Below are positions 19,047 to 29,381 of a stretch of 64,000 bases of DNA, one piece after another. The DNA is from Ornithinibacillus halophilus (GTDB lineage: Bacteria; Bacillota; Bacilli; Bacillales; Amphibacillaceae). The translations under genes and the position numbers were made by a program. The notes beneath the pieces are model-generated. The model was not told where the DNA came from. It was given only the letters and a program-made list of their open reading frames with translations, and made no database searches. Position 1 is the first letter of the stretch; every line of letters begins with the position of its first letter. The stretch lies in contig NZ_FQVW01000006.1 in the NCBI RefSeq assembly GCF_900129485.1, forward strand, positions 1-64,000, in the 5' to 3' direction.

Positions 19047-20440
19047 GAGGGTTAAACGAAGAGTGTGGTGTGTTTGGCATATGGGGGCATGAAAAAGCTG
19101 CAGAGATCACCTACTATGGTCTTCATTCCTTGCAGCATCGTGGCCAAGAAGGAGCAGGTGTAGTAACAACAGATGGTGAGCAATTAAAGCTTCATAAAGG
19201 ACAAGGGCTTGTCAATGATGTGTTTAAAAGGGTGGATTTTTCCAAGCTTAGTGGCCATGCAGCAATTGGGCATGTACGGTATGCCACCCAAGGCGATCGC
19301 ACCATTGATAATGTTCAACCTCTACTGTTTCACTCTCAAACGGGAAGTGTGGCTTTAGCACATAATGGAAACATCATGAACGCTTATGCCCTTAGAGGCG
19401 AATTGGAACGAGGAGGAAGTATTTTACAAACTTCCTCCGATACAGAGGTATTAGCTCACTTATTAAAGCGAAGTGAGGAACCTGATACCAAAGCAGCACT
19501 TAGTGAAGCACTGTGCAGATTAGTTGGGGCATACGCTTTTGTTCTTTTACAAGAAGATAAAATGTATGTAGCCCTGGATCCTAGTGGTTTAAGACCATTA
19601 TCAATTGGGAGATTAGGTGATGCATATGTGGTTGCCTCTGAAACCTGTGCATTTGATATTATCGGTGCAACATATGAACGGGAAGTGTTACCAGGGGAGT
19701 TAATTACTATTAGTGACACTGGGATTGAATCGACTAGATTTGCAATTCAAGAGCAACGAAGCCTTTGTGCGATGGAATATGTTTATTTTTCAAGACCGGA
19801 TAGTGATTTAAATAATGTCAATGTTCACGCCTCACGGAAGAAAATGGGGATTGAATTGGCAAAAGAATCACCAGTAGAAGCAGATATTGTCACAGGTGTT
19901 CCAGACTCTAGTATTTCAGCTGCCATTGGATTTGCAGAGCAAAGTGGAATCCCTTATGAAATTGGCCTCATAAAAAATAGATACATAGGGAGAACATTTA
20001 TCCAACCGTCACAGGAATTACGTGAGCAAGGTGTAAAAATGAAACTATCTCCAGTGAGAGGAATTGTCGAAGGAAAACGAGTCATTATGATTGATGACTC
20101 CATTGTAAGGGGAACGACGAGCAAACGAATTGTTCGAATGCTAAAAAAAGCTGGAGCTAAAGAAGTCCATGTGAGGATCGCTTCTCCTGCAATTACAGAC
20201 CCTTGTTATTACGGAATTGATATGTCGACGAAACAAGAACTCATTGCTGCTAATTATTCATTAGATGAAATCGGTAAGTTAATTGGAGCAGACAGTATTG
20301 CATATTTGTCTGCTAAAGGTTTAGAGAAAGCAATCGTGGAGAGGAATTCCCTAAATCAAGGAATTTGTATGGCGTGTATGACTGGAGAGTATCCAGTTAG
20401 AGATATCGACCAAAAAGAGTTTTCCTACACTAGATGTTGA
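19031..20440 (+). CDS. purF: amidophosphoribosyltransferase
   Basis: PurF makes 5-phosphoribosylamine from PRPP and glutamine, the first committed step. As in the Bacillus enzyme, an 11-residue propeptide ([11 protein letters not shown]) precedes the N-terminal nucleophile Cys12. The PRPP loop [12 protein letters not shown] lies near residue 350. Cys residues in RSLCAME, DPCYYG and the CMAC pair near the C-terminus match the 4Fe-4S ligands of the oxygen-labile Bacillus enzyme. I chose ATG 19031, behind AAAGGAG, inside the end of purL. An in-frame upstream start at 19013 would add six residues and break the propeptide match. Confidence 0.97.
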   Translation: MLAEIRGLNEECGVFGIWGHEKAAEITYYGLHSLQHRGQEGAGVVTTDGEQLKLHKGQGLVNDVFKRVDFSKLSGHAAIGHVRYATQGDRTIDNVQPLLFHSQTGSVALAHNGNIMNAYALRGELERGGSILQTSSDTEVLAHLLKRSEEPDTKAALSEALCRLVGAYAFVLLQEDKMYVALDPSGLRPLSIGRLGDAYVVASETCAFDIIGATYEREVLPGELITISDTGIESTRFAIQEQRSLCAMEYVYFSRPDSDLNNVNVHASRKKMGIELAKESPVEADIVTGVPDSSISAAIGFAEQSGIPYEIGLIKNRYIGRTFIQPSQELREQGVKMKLSPVRGIVEGKRVIMIDDSIVRGTTSKRIVRMLKKAGAKEVHVRIASPAITDPCYYGIDMSTKQELIAANYSLDEIGKLIGADSIAYLSAKGLEKAIVERNSLNQGICMACMTGEYPVRDIDQKEFSYTRC

Positions 20441-20455
20441 AAAGAGGGTGTCAAG

Positions 20456-21478
20456 ATGTCGAACGTGTATAAAGAAGCAGGTGTGGATGTAGAAAAAGGC
20501 TATGAAGCTGTCGAACGAATGAAGAAACATATCGCAAAAACGAATCGTCCTGAAGTACTAGGTGGTATCGGTGCATTTGCTGGGTTATTTGATTTATCTG
20601 CTTTGGATGTTAAGGAGCCGGTATTAGTTTCAGGAACGGATGGTGTAGGAACAAAGCTGAAACTTTCATTTCAGCTGAATAAACACGATACAGTTGGAAT
20701 TGATTTAGTTGCAATGTGTGTCAATGATATTGTGGCTCAAGGTGCAAAACCACTGTTTTTTCTAGATTATATTGCTTGTGGAAAAAATGAACCTGTCATG
20801 ATTGAACAAATTGTATCAGGTGTTACTAATGGATGTGTTCAATCTGGTGCTGCCTTAATAGGAGGAGAAACAGCAGAAATGCCTGGGATGTATGATGAAA
20901 ATGAATACGATCTAGCAGGTTTTGTAGTTGGTGTAGCAGAAAAACAAAACATCATTACAGGTTCATCTATTGGTACTGGCGATATGGTTATTGGTTTACC
21001 ATCAAGCGGAATTCATTCGAATGGGTATTCATTGGTTCGTAAACTAGTAGAAGATAAGGAACTAGCATCGACCTATGATGGATTCTCAAAACCTCTTGGA
21101 GAAGTTTTACTGACTCCAACAAAAATTTATGCCAAGGCAATAGAAGGGTTAATGAAAGAAGTGAACGTAAAGGGAATCTCTCATATTACAGGTGGTGGAT
21201 TCTATGAAAATATTCCAAGAATGTTGCCTGCTGGATTGGGTGTTACCTTAGATTCTACGAGTTGGGAAGTACAAGAGGTATTCCGATTTTTACAAGCGAT
21301 AGGAAATATTGCAGATGAAGACATGTACGGAATATTTAATATGGGAATAGGAATGATCATTGTCGTAAATGAAGCGGATGTAGAAAAGGCGTTACAGGTT
21401 CTTCATGCAAATGGGGAAAATGCGAAGTTAATTGGTCAGGTTATTGATAAAGAGGGAGTGCATTTCCGCCATGAGTAA
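20456..21478 (+). CDS. purM: phosphoribosylformylglycinamidine cyclo-ligase
   Basis: AIR synthetase closes the imidazole ring of FGAM with ATP. The 340-residue length is typical. Motifs seen are [13 protein letters not shown] near residue 58, the [11 protein letters not shown] segment, [11 protein letters not shown] near 138 and [14 protein letters not shown] near 243. The start follows AGAGGGTGTC, 15 bp behind purF. The end overlaps purN by 8 bp. Confidence 0.97.
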   Translation: MSNVYKEAGVDVEKGYEAVERMKKHIAKTNRPEVLGGIGAFAGLFDLSALDVKEPVLVSGTDGVGTKLKLSFQLNKHDTVGIDLVAMCVNDIVAQGAKPLFFLDYIACGKNEPVMIEQIVSGVTNGCVQSGAALIGGETAEMPGMYDENEYDLAGFVVGVAEKQNIITGSSIGTGDMVIGLPSSGIHSNGYSLVRKLVEDKELASTYDGFSKPLGEVLLTPTKIYAKAIEGLMKEVNVKGISHITGGGFYENIPRMLPAGLGVTLDSTSWEVQEVFRFLQAIGNIADEDMYGIFNMGIGMIIVVNEADVEKALQVLHANGENAKLIGQVIDKEGVHFRHE

Positions 21479-22046
21479 AGTTCGAGCAGCCGTGTTTGCA
21501 TCAGGAACAGGAAGCAATTTTCAAGCAATGATGGAAACAGAAAACCTTGCCTGTGAAATTACCCTTTTAGTTTGTGATAAACCAGGTGCATCCGTTCTGG
21601 AGAAAGCGAAAAGATTCAATGTTCCAACCATAGTTTTTGATCCCAATATGTATTCAACAAAGGAAGAATATGAACTGGAAGTACTTCACGTTTTAAAGGA
21701 AGCAAAGATTGACTGGATTTTCTTAGCAGGTTATATGCGAATTGTTGGACCAACGTTGCTTCAAGCATATGATGGGAAAATGATGAATATCCATCCATCC
21801 TTGTTACCACAGTTTCCTGGAAAAGATGCTATTGGGCAGGCATTTCGTGCAGGAGTTGAAACAACTGGAGTAACAGTGCATTACATTGATGAGGGGATTG
21901 ATACTGGTCCGATCATTGATCAAGTAGAAATTAAAGTACATAAAAATGATACAAAAGAATCGTTACAAAAACGAATTCAAGAAGTAGAACATCAATTATA
22001 TCCTGCTGTTATAAATGATGTTTTAAGTAAAGGAGTTAAGTCATGA
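21471..22046 (+). CDS. purN: phosphoribosylglycinamide formyltransferase (folate dependent)
   Basis: GAR transformylase transfers a formyl group from 10-formyl-THF to GAR. The 191-residue protein begins [14 protein letters not shown], the phosphate loop. It carries the catalytic set in [13 protein letters not shown] (Asn and His), followed by [16 protein letters not shown] with the catalytic Asp. ATG 21471 lies inside the last codons of purM behind GAGGGAGTG. A longer in-frame start at 21432 is not supported by a ribosome site. It overlaps purH by ATGA. Confidence 0.96.
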   Translation: MSKVRAAVFASGTGSNFQAMMETENLACEITLLVCDKPGASVLEKAKRFNVPTIVFDPNMYSTKEEYELEVLHVLKEAKIDWIFLAGYMRIVGPTLLQAYDGKMMNIHPSLLPQFPGKDAIGQAFRAGVETTGVTVHYIDEGIDTGPIIDQVEIKVHKNDTKESLQKRIQEVEHQLYPAVINDVLSKGVKS

Positions 22047-23575
22047 AAAAGCGTGCATTAATTAGTGTTTCTGATAAACAAAATGTCGTAGAGCTCGCAA
22101 AAGGATTAGTAGAACTTGATTATGAAGTCGTTTCAACAGGTGGAACATTGCGTGTGCTTCAGGAAGCAGGGATACCTGCTGTTGCAATTGATACCGTTAC
22201 TGGTTTTCCTGAGATTTTAGATGGACGTGTCAAAACATTGCACCCAAATGTTCATGCAGGGTTGCTTGCAAAACGAGATAATGTAGCGCATCGACATCAG
22301 CTGGAAGAAAACAATATCTATCCAATCGACATAGTCGTTGTCAATTTGTATCCATTTAAAGAGACGTTACAAAAGCAAGGGGTATCCCAAGATGAAATGA
22401 TCGAAAACATTGATATTGGTGGACCGACCATGCTACGAGCGGCGGCCAAAAACTATCAAGATGTAACGGTCATAGTTGAACCATCCGATTACCAAAACGT
22501 TTTACAACAGCTGCAGTCTGGGGAGTTAAATGAAAATAATCGGATGAATTTAGCTGCTAAAGTTTTTCGTCATACAGCAAATTATGATGCGCTAATTGCA
22601 AATTATTTTTCGGAACAAACAGGAGAGTCCTTTCCTGAAAATTATACGATGACCTATGAAAAGGTGCAGACACTTCGGTATGGAGAAAACCCACATCAGG
22701 AGGCAGCGTTTTATAAAAATCCATTACATAAAGGAACTAGTCTAGCGACAGCAAAACAATTACATGGGAAAGAGCTTTCTTACAATAATATTCAAGATGC
22801 GAATGCTGCAATTGAAATAGTAAGTGAATTTATTGAGCCAGCTGCAGTAGCCATAAAACATATGAACCCATGTGGAATTGGGGTTAGAGATTCTATTAGT
22901 GAAGCTTTTCAAACGGCATTTGATGCGGACCCAATCTCCATTTTTGGTGGGATTGTTGCTTTAAATCGGGAAGTAGATGTAGATACAGCTAGACAACTAA
23001 GTGAGATTTTTCTTGAAATTGTCCTTGCACCGAGTTTTTCAAACGAAGCGTTAAATATACTTACACAAAAGAAAAATATTCGTCTATTGGAAGTAGAGTT
23101 AATTCCGGATGAAAGTTCACAACATAAATTTACGACAGTAAGTGGAGGGGTATTGGTCCAACATAAGGATGACGGCATGATACAAGAAGAACAGGTAACA
23201 GTGGCAACAAAAAGAGAACCTACTGAACAAGAGATGATGGATTTATTATTTGCTTGGAAGGCTGTCAAACATGTGAAATCCAATGCGATTGTTCTAGCAA
23301 AAGATAATCAAACGGTAGGAATTGGTGCTGGTCAAATGAACCGTGTAGGAGCAGCAAAGATTGCTATCGAGCAAGCAGGTGAAAAATCACATGGGGCAGT
23401 AATGGCATCAGATGCATTCTTCCCAATGCCAGATACTGTTGAGGCAGCAGTAGAAGCAGGGGTTACGGCGATTATTCAACCTGGTGGTTCTAAGCGAGAC
23501 CAAGATTCTATTGATGTTTGTGACCAACATGGAATTGCCATGGTATACACAGGAATGCGTCACTTTAAACATTAA
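22043..23575 (+). CDS. purH: bifunctional AICAR formyltransferase / IMP cyclohydrolase
   Basis: PurH performs the last two steps to IMP. The 510-residue protein has an N-terminal cyclohydrolase (MGS-like) domain with [15 protein letters not shown] and [17 protein letters not shown] formyltransferase domain follows with the catalytic KHMNPCG near residue 272 and the C-terminal [10 protein letters not shown]. The start overlaps purN by four bases. purD follows 13 bp downstream. Confidence 0.97.
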   Translation: MKKRALISVSDKQNVVELAKGLVELDYEVVSTGGTLRVLQEAGIPAVAIDTVTGFPEILDGRVKTLHPNVHAGLLAKRDNVAHRHQLEENNIYPIDIVVVNLYPFKETLQKQGVSQDEMIENIDIGGPTMLRAAAKNYQDVTVIVEPSDYQNVLQQLQSGELNENNRMNLAAKVFRHTANYDALIANYFSEQTGESFPENYTMTYEKVQTLRYGENPHQEAAFYKNPLHKGTSLATAKQLHGKELSYNNIQDANAAIEIVSEFIEPAAVAIKHMNPCGIGVRDSISEAFQTAFDADPISIFGGIVALNREVDVDTARQLSEIFLEIVLAPSFSNEALNILTQKKNIRLLEVELIPDESSQHKFTTVSGGVLVQHKDDGMIQEEQVTVATKREPTEQEMMDLLFAWKAVKHVKSNAIVLAKDNQTVGIGAGQMNRVGAAKIAIEQAGEKSHGAVMASDAFFPMPDTVEAAVEAGVTAIIQPGGSKRDQDSIDVCDQHGIAMVYTGMRHFKH

Positions 23576-23588
23576 GAGGGGGCAAATG

Positions 23589-24851
23589 ATGAATGTATTA
23601 GTGGTTGGTCGTGGTGGACGTGAACACAGTATGGTTCAAAAACTGGCAGAAAGTAAGACAGTTAATGAAATATATGTTGCACCAGGAAATGCTGGAATGG
23701 ATGAAGCAACACGGGTTCCTATTGATGAAAGTGAGATAGAGAGATTAATTGATTTTGCAAAGGAAAAGCAAATTGACATGACAATAGTCGGCCCGGAAAA
23801 TCCCCTCATGTTAGGGATATCCAATCGTTTTCGTGAAGAAAACCTACCTATCTTCGCACCAACAAAAGAAGCGGCACTTATTGAAGGAAGTAAGGATTTT
23901 GCAAAAGCTTTTATGACAAGACAAGGTATACCTACAGCTTCTTATCAAACCTTTACTGATGTAGAAGAGGCAAAGTATTATGTAAGAACTAAAGGTGCGC
24001 CTATCGTAATAAAAGCAGATGGTCTAGCAGCCGGAAAAGGTGTCGTCGTTGCAGAAACTGAAAGGGATGCACTACAAGCGATTGATGAAATGCTCGTTTC
24101 GAAATGTTATGCAGATGCAGGCACAACAATTGTAATTGAAGAGTTTTTAGAGGGAAGAGAATTTTCTTTAATGGCATTTGTTCATGGGAGTAACGTTTAT
24201 CCAATGATTCCAGCTCGTGACCATAAACGCGCTTTTGACAATGATGAAGGACCAAATACTGGTGGAATGGGCGCGTATGCTCCTGTCCCGGATATTTCAG
24301 AGGATATCATCACTAATACAACAAAGGAAGTTCTACAAAAGGCAGCCGATGGACTTGTAAGTGAAGGAAGAAGTTTTACAGGTATTCTTTATGCTGGTTT
24401 AATGATGACAACTAGTGGGCCTAAAGTAATTGAATTTAATGCACGTTTTGGTGACCCTGAAACACAAGTTATCCTTCCATTATTGAATAAAGATTTCTTA
24501 CAAGTGATCGTTGATGTCTGTCATGGAAAGGACCCTGAACTACAATGGGAGGATAAAAAATGCCTTGGAGTAGTTGTTGCAGCACAGGGTTACCCAGCAA
24601 CCTATGAAAAAAATATTCCTATTCCTAACCTTGATTGTGAAGAAACATTTGCAGCGTATGCTGGTGTAGACCAAATTGACAATAGGCTTGTGTCCAACGG
24701 TGGGCGCGTAATGTTAGTCGGTGCCAAAGCAACCACTTATCATCAGGCATTTGATGCTGTATACAATCAGTTGAATAATATAGGAGACTCTAGCAAGCTC
24801 TTTTATCGAAGTGACATAGGAAAGAATTGTAAAGAAGACGCCCTTGTGTGA
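23589..24851 (+). CDS. purD: phosphoribosylamine-glycine ligase
   Basis: GAR synthetase is an ATP-grasp enzyme joining phosphoribosylamine and glycine. The 420-residue protein starts MNVLVVGRGGREH. It has KADGLAAGKGVVVAE near residue 140, HKRAFDNDEGPNTGGMGAY near 212 and EFNARFGDPETQ near 280. Of two tandem ATG codons I chose 23589, which matches the B. subtilis N-terminus and sits about 7 bp after AGAGGGGG. It is the last gene of the operon. The terminator's left arm overlaps its final codons. Confidence 0.97.
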   Translation: MNVLVVGRGGREHSMVQKLAESKTVNEIYVAPGNAGMDEATRVPIDESEIERLIDFAKEKQIDMTIVGPENPLMLGISNRFREENLPIFAPTKEAALIEGSKDFAKAFMTRQGIPTASYQTFTDVEEAKYYVRTKGAPIVIKADGLAAGKGVVVAETERDALQAIDEMLVSKCYADAGTTIVIEEFLEGREFSLMAFVHGSNVYPMIPARDHKRAFDNDEGPNTGGMGAYAPVPDISEDIITNTTKEVLQKAADGLVSEGRSFTGILYAGLMMTTSGPKVIEFNARFGDPETQVILPLLNKDFLQVIVDVCHGKDPELQWEDKKCLGVVVAAQGYPATYEKNIPIPNLDCEETFAAYAGVDQIDNRLVSNGGRVMLVGAKATTYHQAFDAVYNQLNNIGDSSKLFYRSDIGKNCKEDALV

Positions 24852-24869
24852 AGTAAGGGCGCCTTTTCT
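24838..24869 (+). terminator. terminator of the pur operon
   Basis: GACGCCCTT pairs with AAGGGCGCC around a short loop, followed by TTTTCTT. The left arm lies within the last codons of purD. Confidence 0.9.
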
Positions 24870-24880
24870 TGTGGGCTTGA

Positions 24881-25092
24881 TGAATCCTCATTCCTTTATT
24901 TATTGAAAATCACAGCTATTTAAGGGGTTATGTAATCCTCATTCCGTTAATGCACTTCTCCTACCTCAATTAGCATAGTTTTATAGCATATAACGGAACC
25001 ATAATCCGTTTGCTACTAAAAAGTAGTTCTTTTTAGCTGAATAACGGAACCAGGGACCATCTCTATAACTAGTGAATCCTAATTCCCTTATT
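24881..25092. repeat. TTCCGTTA / TAACGGAACC dispersed repeat cluster
   Basis: Three forward-facing motifs, TGAATCCTCATTCCTTTATT (24881), TAATCCTCATTCCGTTAA (24933) and TGAATCCTAATTCCCTTATT (25073), bracket two inverted ones, ATAACGGAACCATAATCC (24990) and ATAACGGAACCAGGGACC (25041). The same arrangement recurs at 63323-63499. No gene was seen in this gap. Confidence 0.75.
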
Positions 25093-25148
25093 GAAATAAA
25101 AAAGCCATTTATTGACTTCACAAATTTTTCACTTTATTTAACGAAAAC

Positions 25149-25176
25149 TTTACAGTAATAAAGTGTGAAATATGAT
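25149..25176 (+). promoter_or_regulatory. probable sigma-A promoter of yerA
   Basis: TTTACA (25149-25154) and TATGAT (25171-25176) are separated by 16 bp, about 36 bp before the yerA start. The hexamers are good but not perfect. Confidence 0.5.
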
Positions 25177-25211
25177 ACAATTATAAAAATGAAAATTTGG
25201 AGAGTTGCCAT

Positions 25212-26951
25212 ATGCTAGATAAAGGGTACTGGAGAAATTATGAATTAAGAAAACATGTAAAAGTAATAGATGGTATGGTAGCACCGACATTGGTATTAAC
25301 AAATGCTACATACTTAAATGTATATACAAAACAATGGTTAGAAGCTAATATATGGATTTACGAAGAACGCATCGTTTATGTAGGGGAAAAACTTCCGAGC
25401 AATGACCAAGGAACAGAAATCGTGGATTGCACTGGAAAATATATCGTGCCGGGCTACATGGAACCTCATGCCCATCCATTTCAATTATACAACCCTGAAA
25501 ATTTAGCTCATCATGCAGCAAAGTTTGGTACAACAACATTAATAAATGATAATTTGACGTGGCTTTTATTATTAAATAAAAAGAAAGCGTTTTCTATAAT
25601 TGAGGAATTTAATAAAATACCAGTATCCATGTATTGGTGGTCCCGTTTTGATCCACAGACGACATTGCAAGATGAAGATTCTATTTTCAATACAAGGGAT
25701 ATGATGGACTGGATATCTCATCCTTCCGTAGTACAAGGAGGAGAACTAACAGCATGGCCAAGTGTGTTAGCTGGTGATGATAGATTACTATATTGGATGC
25801 AGGAAACAAAGCATCTATTGAAGCCAATTGAGGGACATTTACCAGGGGCGTCAGAAAAAACATTAACAAAAATGAAGTTACTAGGTGTTAGTGCTGATCA
25901 CGAATCTCTTTCAGGGGAGGATGTATTAAAGCGTTTAGAGCTTGGATATCACGTTGGGCTGCGGTATTCTTCTATTCGACCAGATTTACCGAGATTAATA
26001 GAAGAAATACTAGAAGCAGGTCTAACAACATTTGATAACTTAACAATGACGACCGATGGCGGGACACCTGCGTTTTATGAAAAAGGCTTAATGAATATTT
26101 GTATTGAGATTGCTATTGATAAAGGAGTTCCGATTGAAGAGGCGTATCGAATGGCAACGTACAATGTAGCACGTCATTTCCGATTAGATGAACAATTAGG
26201 AAGTATAGCTCCAGGAAGAATTGCACATATTAATATTTTACAGGACAAAGCTAATCCTCATCCTGAAAGTGTGTTAGCGAAAGGACAGTGGATTGTAAGA
26301 GAAGGAGAAGAACAACCAGTTCCTTCGCTTATTAATTGGGAAAAATATAACATAGGCTCAAAGCAGTTTGATTGGGATTTAAGTATTAATGATTTGCAAT
26401 TCTCTGTTCCAATTGGATTGGATATGATAAATGATGTCATTATTAAGCCGTATGCTATTGAAACTGACGTTACTATGGATGAATTGCCAAGTAACCGAGA
26501 AGATGCCTTCTTAATGTTAATTGATCAGGACGGTCAATGGAGAATTAATACGACATTAAAAGGATTCACAAATAAGCTCGGTGCTCTAGTAAGTTCATAT
26601 TCACAAACAGGCGACTTAGTTTTTATTGGAAAAAACAAACAAGATATGCTACTCGCTTGGGAGAGAATGAAGGAACTTGGTGGAGGCATTGTCGTAGTTC
26701 ATAATGGTGAGATATTAATTGAAATTCCACTAGAGTTAGGTGGAAAATTATTTTCTGGTACAATGGGTGAACTCATTGCAAAAGAAAAGCAATTAAAAGA
26801 AATACTAAAAGAATTTGGGTATCCATTTGATGACCCAGTTTATAGTATTCTGTTTCTTTCATCCACTCATTTACCGTATATTCGAATTACCCAAGAAGGA
26901 ATCATTGATGTTAAGAAGAGAAATGTGCTCTTCCCAGCAACAATGCGTTAA
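25212..26951 (+). CDS. yerA: adenine deaminase-like amidohydrolase, YerA homologue
   Basis: This is a 579-residue amidohydrolase-superfamily protein resembling adenine deaminases. An N-terminal composite-domain strand is followed by YIVPGYMEPHAHPF, the metal-binding HxH motif, near residue 84. A barrel with TTDGGTPAFYEKG near 275 follows, then NVARHFRLDEQLGSIAPG and a C-terminal adenine deaminase domain (GGGIVVVHNGE). It occupies the same place after purD as yerA in B. subtilis. There it is annotated as a putative deaminase distinct from AdeC, so activity on adenine is not assured. I chose ATG 25212, 8 bp after GGAGAG; a TTG at 25197 precedes that site. Confidence 0.85.
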   Translation: MLDKGYWRNYELRKHVKVIDGMVAPTLVLTNATYLNVYTKQWLEANIWIYEERIVYVGEKLPSNDQGTEIVDCTGKYIVPGYMEPHAHPFQLYNPENLAHHAAKFGTTTLINDNLTWLLLLNKKKAFSIIEEFNKIPVSMYWWSRFDPQTTLQDEDSIFNTRDMMDWISHPSVVQGGELTAWPSVLAGDDRLLYWMQETKHLLKPIEGHLPGASEKTLTKMKLLGVSADHESLSGEDVLKRLELGYHVGLRYSSIRPDLPRLIEEILEAGLTTFDNLTMTTDGGTPAFYEKGLMNICIEIAIDKGVPIEEAYRMATYNVARHFRLDEQLGSIAPGRIAHINILQDKANPHPESVLAKGQWIVREGEEQPVPSLINWEKYNIGSKQFDWDLSINDLQFSVPIGLDMINDVIIKPYAIETDVTMDELPSNREDAFLMLIDQDGQWRINTTLKGFTNKLGALVSSYSQTGDLVFIGKNKQDMLLAWERMKELGGGIVVVHNGEILIEIPLELGGKLFSGTMGELIAKEKQLKEILKEFGYPFDDPVYSILFLSSTHLPYIRITQEGIIDVKKRNVLFPATMR

Positions 26952-27002
26952 TCTATAATAAGGATTAAGCACTAAAATCTTTTTATAAAGGTGTTGGGAG
27001 AT

Positions 27003-28082
27003 ATGAGAAAACTAATCTTACTATTATTTATCGCATTATTCCTTGCTGCGTGTTCCAACGATGAAGAGGTAGCGAAGGAAACAGAATCACCAACAGAAAA
27101 TGAACAACCACAAGAATCAGAGCAAGAAGAAAATGTAACGGAAGAACCTGATCCAGAACCAGAGTATAAAAATACTTTCCCGCTAACAGGTGTTGGTACA
27201 AATGATGAGGTAGATGACCGAATTGTGGGGATAATGATTAATAACCATACGAATGCGAGACCACAAACAGGTTTAAGTCAAGCGGATATTGTCTTTGAAC
27301 TATTAGCAGAAGGACCAATCACTAGGTTTCTAGCATTATTTCAAAGTGAAAAACCGGATGTAGTAGGACCTGTACGAAGTGCGAGAGAATATTACTTTGA
27401 TTTGGCTAACCGTTATGGTGCGTTATATGTCTATCACGGTGCTGCTGGATTTGTAAATGAAATGATTTATAATAGAGGGATAGAGTACATTGATGGATAT
27501 TACCGAGATAATGATGGGCATGCCTTTAAGCGGGAATCCTTTAGAGTAGCACCACATAATTCATATTTTCTAATGGAAAATGTTTATGACGTTGCTGAAA
27601 GTAAAGGATACGACGTGAAACGAGAGTACGAGTCATTACCATTTTTAGATGATGAAGAAATCGGTCGTTTATCTGGAGAAGAGGCAAATCATATTGAAAT
27701 CGTTTATTCCAACAATCCAATGGAAATAGTAGAATTTACATACGATCCTGCATCAGAAAAATATAATCGCTATAATGATAGAGAACAGACAGTTGAACTA
27801 GAAACAGATGAGCCAATTGAAGTAGATAATGTTTTTATTATTGAAGCACAACACGCCGTCATTGATGATGTAGGGCGACGAGATATTGATTTATACGCAG
27901 GTGGGGATGCCTACCTTATTCAAAAAGGAAAAATTCAAAAGCTAGAATGGGAAAATCGATTTGGCAGGTTAATCCCTGTTAAAGACGGTGAGTCAGTTGG
28001 TTTTGTACCCGGTAAAACATGGGTTAATGTTGTTCCGACAAACCCAGGAATGGAACAATCGGTTAAGGTAATGAATGAGTAG
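27003..28082 (+). CDS. yerB: DUF3048 lipoprotein, YerB homologue
   Basis: This is an exported lipoprotein of about 359 residues. The signal peptide ends in a lipobox FLAAC with Cys17, followed by a long Glu/Pro/Gln-rich linker (about residues 18-55) that should hold the domain off the membrane. The DUF3048 domain then starts at FPLTGVGTNDEVDDR and includes GPVRSAREYYFDLA and YHGAAG. ATG 27003 is 9 bp after AAAGGTG; a GTG at 26991 lies within that site. The function is unknown. Synteny yerA-yerB-yerC is as in B. subtilis. Confidence 0.88.
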   Translation: MRKLILLLFIALFLAACSNDEEVAKETESPTENEQPQESEQEENVTEEPDPEPEYKNTFPLTGVGTNDEVDDRIVGIMINNHTNARPQTGLSQADIVFELLAEGPITRFLALFQSEKPDVVGPVRSAREYYFDLANRYGALYVYHGAAGFVNEMIYNRGIEYIDGYYRDNDGHAFKRESFRVAPHNSYFLMENVYDVAESKGYDVKREYESLPFLDDEEIGRLSGEEANHIEIVYSNNPMEIVEFTYDPASEKYNRYNDREQTVELETDEPIEVDNVFIIEAQHAVIDDVGRRDIDLYAGGDAYLIQKGKIQKLEWENRFGRLIPVKDGESVGFVPGKTWVNVVPTNPGMEQSVKVMNE

Positions 28083-28094
28083 GGAGATGGGAAC

Positions 28095-28391
28095 ATGCAA
28101 ATTGATAAGTTAAGGGGAGAGCATTTGGATCAATTATTCGATGCTATTCTTTCTTTAAAAGATAGAGAAGAATGCTATCGTTTTTTTGATGACATTGCAA
28201 CAATGGGTGAAATTCAATCACTCTCTCAACGACTACAAGTAGCAAAAATGTTAACAGAAGGTCATACATATAGCATGATTGAAAAGGAAACAAAAGCATC
28301 TACAGCTACCATCTCACGTGTACGTCGATGCATAAACTATGGTAGTGATGGTTATAAAACGGTACTAGACCGAATGATGGATAAAGAGTAA
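28095..28391 (+). CDS. yerC: YerC/YecD family TrpR-related DNA-binding protein
   Basis: This is a 98-residue all-helical protein of the Trp repressor-like superfamily. The helix-turn-helix segment is TYSMIEKETKASTATISRVRRC, and LCLSLQ-like QSLSQRLQVAKML precedes it. TrpR itself is not expected in Bacillus; members of the YerC group have no assigned ligand here. The gene lies 12 bp after yerB behind AGGGAG. It is followed by a GGGCATGG/CCATGTCC hairpin with no clear T tract, so termination there is uncertain. Confidence 0.87.
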   Translation: MQIDKLRGEHLDQLFDAILSLKDREECYRFFDDIATMGEIQSLSQRLQVAKMLTEGHTYSMIEKETKASTATISRVRRCINYGSDGYKTVLDRMMDKE

Positions 28392-28570
28392 AAGGTTCAG
28401 GGCATGGATAAAACCATGTCCTCCCTTCTATCTAATCATTGTTTGTCACTCCGACCTACAGCATATCTACTTAAAATAACCTCTAGAACTTCGTATTTTG
28501 TTAATATGCAAATTCCCCCATATATTTCTACAAAAGAATATTCATATCGCTAAATTCATACTCTGTTTTT

Positions 28571-28579
28571 TGCTATAAT
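28571..28579 (+). promoter_or_regulatory. extended -10 promoter before pcrB
   Basis: TGCTATAAT is an extended -10 element (TGnTATAAT) with no recognisable -35 at the usual spacing. It lies about 90 bp upstream of pcrB and probably drives pcrB-pcrA-ligA-yerH. Confidence 0.55.
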
Positions 28580-28670
28580 AAAGTGAAACTTCCATTATAA
28601 TTTTATAATGGAATAGATACGTGTGTAATAATAGGTAAGACATGGGATTTTATATTGGAGGATTGTACCA

Positions 28671-29381
28671 TTGAATATAAATATGAAAGAATGGAAGCAC
28701 ATATTTAAATTAGATCCAGCAAAGGAAATATCAGACGAACAACTTGAACAAGTTTGTGAATCTGGTACAGATGCAGTAATTGTCGGAGGAACAGACAATA
28801 TAACATTGGACGGTGTACTGGATTTACTTTCCCGTATACGTCGTTATACCGTTCCATGTATACTAGAGATTTCCGATATGGAAGCTATTACACCAGGATT
28901 TGATTATTATTTTATCCCAATGGTGATGAATAGTCAGGAGAAAAAATGGCTTATGGATATCCAGCATGATGCCATTAAGCAATTTAAAGATATTATGGAT
29001 TTCAATGAAATCTTTTTCGAAGGTTACTGTATTTTAAATGAAGAGGCAAAAGCTTTCCAAAAAACAAATTCTAAATTACCAAGTGATGAGGATGTCATTG
29101 CTTATGCATATATGGCAGAAAAGGTCTTCCACTTACCAATTTTCTATATAGAATATAGCGGGACATATGGGTCACCTGCATTGGTAGAACAAGTGAAGAA
29201 TGAATTAAAGGAAACTTTGCTATTCTATGGTGGAGGAATTAAAAATAGCATACAAGCACGTGAAATGAAAGAACACGCTGATGTAATTATCGTTGGAAAT
29301 AGTTTATATACAGATTTTAAAACAGCTTTGAAGACGGTAAAAGCTGTAAAGAGTTATAACATAGGAAGGTGTATTTTGTGA
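28671..29381 (+). CDS. pcrB: heptaprenylglyceryl phosphate synthase
   Basis: PcrB is a TIM-barrel prenyltransferase that attaches heptaprenyl to glycerol-1-phosphate, making an archaeal-type ether lipid in Bacillales. The 236-residue protein shows WKHIFKLDP near the start, [25 protein letters not shown] and the phosphate-binding LFYGGGIKN and VGNSLY. The start is TTG 28671, 9 bp after GGAGG, which aligns with the B. subtilis N-terminus. An ATG at 28683 is too far from that site. It overlaps pcrA by GTGA. Confidence 0.93.
   Translation: MNINMKEWKHIFKLDPAKEISDEQLEQVCESGTDAVIVGGTDNITLDGVLDLLSRIRRYTVPCILEISDMEAITPGFDYYFIPMVMNSQEKKWLMDIQHDAIKQFKDIMDFNEIFFEGYCILNEEAKAFQKTNSKLPSDEDVIAYAYMAEKVFHLPIFYIEYSGTYGSPALVEQVKNELKETLLFYGGGIKNSIQAREMKEHADVIIVGNSLYTDFKTALKTVKAVKSYNIGRCIL

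Noticed and set aside
28392-28440. GGGCATGG/CCATGTCC hairpin as terminator of yerC
   Set aside because: The stem is short and no T tract follows, so I did not list it as a feature.
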